Positions 63,482-64,000 of a stretch of DNA of 64,000 nt are shown here, one piece after another. The position numbers were made by a program, and so were the translations under genes. Location of the stretch: positions 1 to 64,000 of the forward strand of contig NZ_SCOH01000023.1 of assembly GCF_005503445.1 (NCBI RefSeq), read 5' to 3'. The DNA is from Chitinivorax sp. B. Its GTDB lineage: Bacteria; Pseudomonadota; Gammaproteobacteria; Burkholderiales; SCOH01. Numbering within the stretch: the first letter of the stretch is position 1; every line of letters starts with the position of its first letter. The notes under the pieces are model-generated. The model was not told the origin of the DNA and made no database searches. It saw nothing but the letters and a program-made list of their open reading frames with translations.

Positions 63482-64000
63482 TTTGTCTACCTCTGCAAGG
63501 ACGTGAAAACCAAACGCGTTTAAGCAAATTTAATGCCATTAAATTTTTTATCTATATAAACAATGGAATGCGAAATGCGTAAACGAAGAGTATGACATCA
63601 TTGTAAAAAATGCCGACATGGCAATCATAAATGCCCGTACAGTCTAGCGTACAAAGGAGATTCTGTTTAATACATGTTTAGTTTGTAATGAATTATAGTT
63701 TCGAATATAAGAAATTTTTTATTGTCATATGTTATGTTTCGTGCTCAATTGCACTGATTTAAGCTGGAATAATGAAGTAGGGTCATTTATGAGAATTCAA
63801 TGTGCCATGAATGATGTAGCGTCAATCTAATTGCCATTGTATTAGAATGAAACAATGTCACAAGCTGGCTTGTGTTTTGGTTAGGTGTATTGCAAATTGG
63901 ATAAATAATAAAAATGTTTTTAAAAATAACATAAATTTTTATGGATTAAATGAGATTGCTGAGGGCGTTGACAGTCAGAGGGTGACGAATCCCGCCGGTC
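63482..64000. other. AT-rich intergenic region at the window edge
   Basis: These 519 bases are markedly AT-rich and contain no supported coding frame. The left part should hold the promoter of the secreted barrel gene. A TTGACA sequence at 63969-63974 near the right end could be a -35 element reading rightwards out of the window. I see no RNA gene or repeat. Confidence 0.5.

Noticed and set aside
63969-64000. Possible tRNA 3' arm in GGGTGACGAATCCC at the right edge
   Set aside because: It lacks the TTCGA T-loop consensus, and no D-arm or anticodon arm can be seen upstream.

Overview
The window looks like an ordinary chromosomal stretch of a Gram-negative betaproteobacterium. Evidence is the block rph / PP2C phosphatase / Ser-Thr kinase / yicC / gmk / rpoZ / spoT / thiS / thiG / trmB, a C4-dicarboxylate TRAP system with a DctS-DctR pair, and several outer-membrane and TolC-type export proteins. 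That gene order, as I remember it, fits Neisseriales- or Burkholderiales-like genomes, but I cannot name a genus. Coding density is high and base composition is mid-range. The clearly different parts are the AT-rich toxin tip and immunity gene (about 7.1-8.6 kb) and the AT-rich right edge (63.5-64.0 kb). I saw no rRNA, tRNA, CRISPR array, insertion sequence or prophage.

Layout. 1-8.6 kb: a very large YD-repeat (RHS-type) polymorphic toxin, cut by the left edge, with LysM-like modules, a glycine/alanine-rich hydrophobic stretch and a C-terminal deaminase-like domain, followed by an overlapping candidate immunity gene. 8.7-11.6 kb: an outer-membrane barrel protein and acetoacetyl-CoA synthetase. 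11.8-17.6 kb: dctS-dctR (minus) divergent from dctP-dctQ-dctM (plus), a regulated C4-dicarboxylate uptake unit. 17.8-20.9 kb: a periplasmic solute-binding protein, nudK and a nitrobindin-like protein, with an unexplained foldable inverted repeat between the last two. 21.2-27.9 kb: a complete efflux operon (TolC-like, HlyD-like, double-ATPase ABC, two permeases), equivalent to E. coli ybhGFSR plus its outer-membrane partner. 28.1-33.5 kb: a sterol-desaturase-family hydroxylase, a NarX/NarL-type two-component pair, a TerC-family protein, a universal stress protein and an amino-acid-binding protein.

33.8-37.7 kb: nemR-nemA, each preceded by the same near-palindromic box, then kup. 38.1-43.3 kb: an orphan ParA-type ATPase, an 1132-residue CHASE/multi-PAS histidine kinase and an overlapping REC-HATPase protein. 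43.5-49.4 kb: a small secreted protein divergent from an M14 carboxypeptidase, then comEC and a CDF cation exporter. 49.4-58.4 kb: the conserved housekeeping block. 58.4-64.0 kb: a 2OG-Fe(II) oxygenase, a REC-GGDEF protein with a degenerate active site, an AIM24-family protein, an M48 peptidase coupled to an acyl-CoA thioesterase, and a secreted AOC/dirigent-like barrel protein.

The most unusual content is the toxin-immunity module, the REC-HATPase protein paired with the CHASE kinase, the 19.9-20.0 kb inverted repeat and the paired nemR/nemA operator. None of these is shown here to be a new system. The toxin-immunity pair and the inverted repeat are the best candidates for something undescribed.
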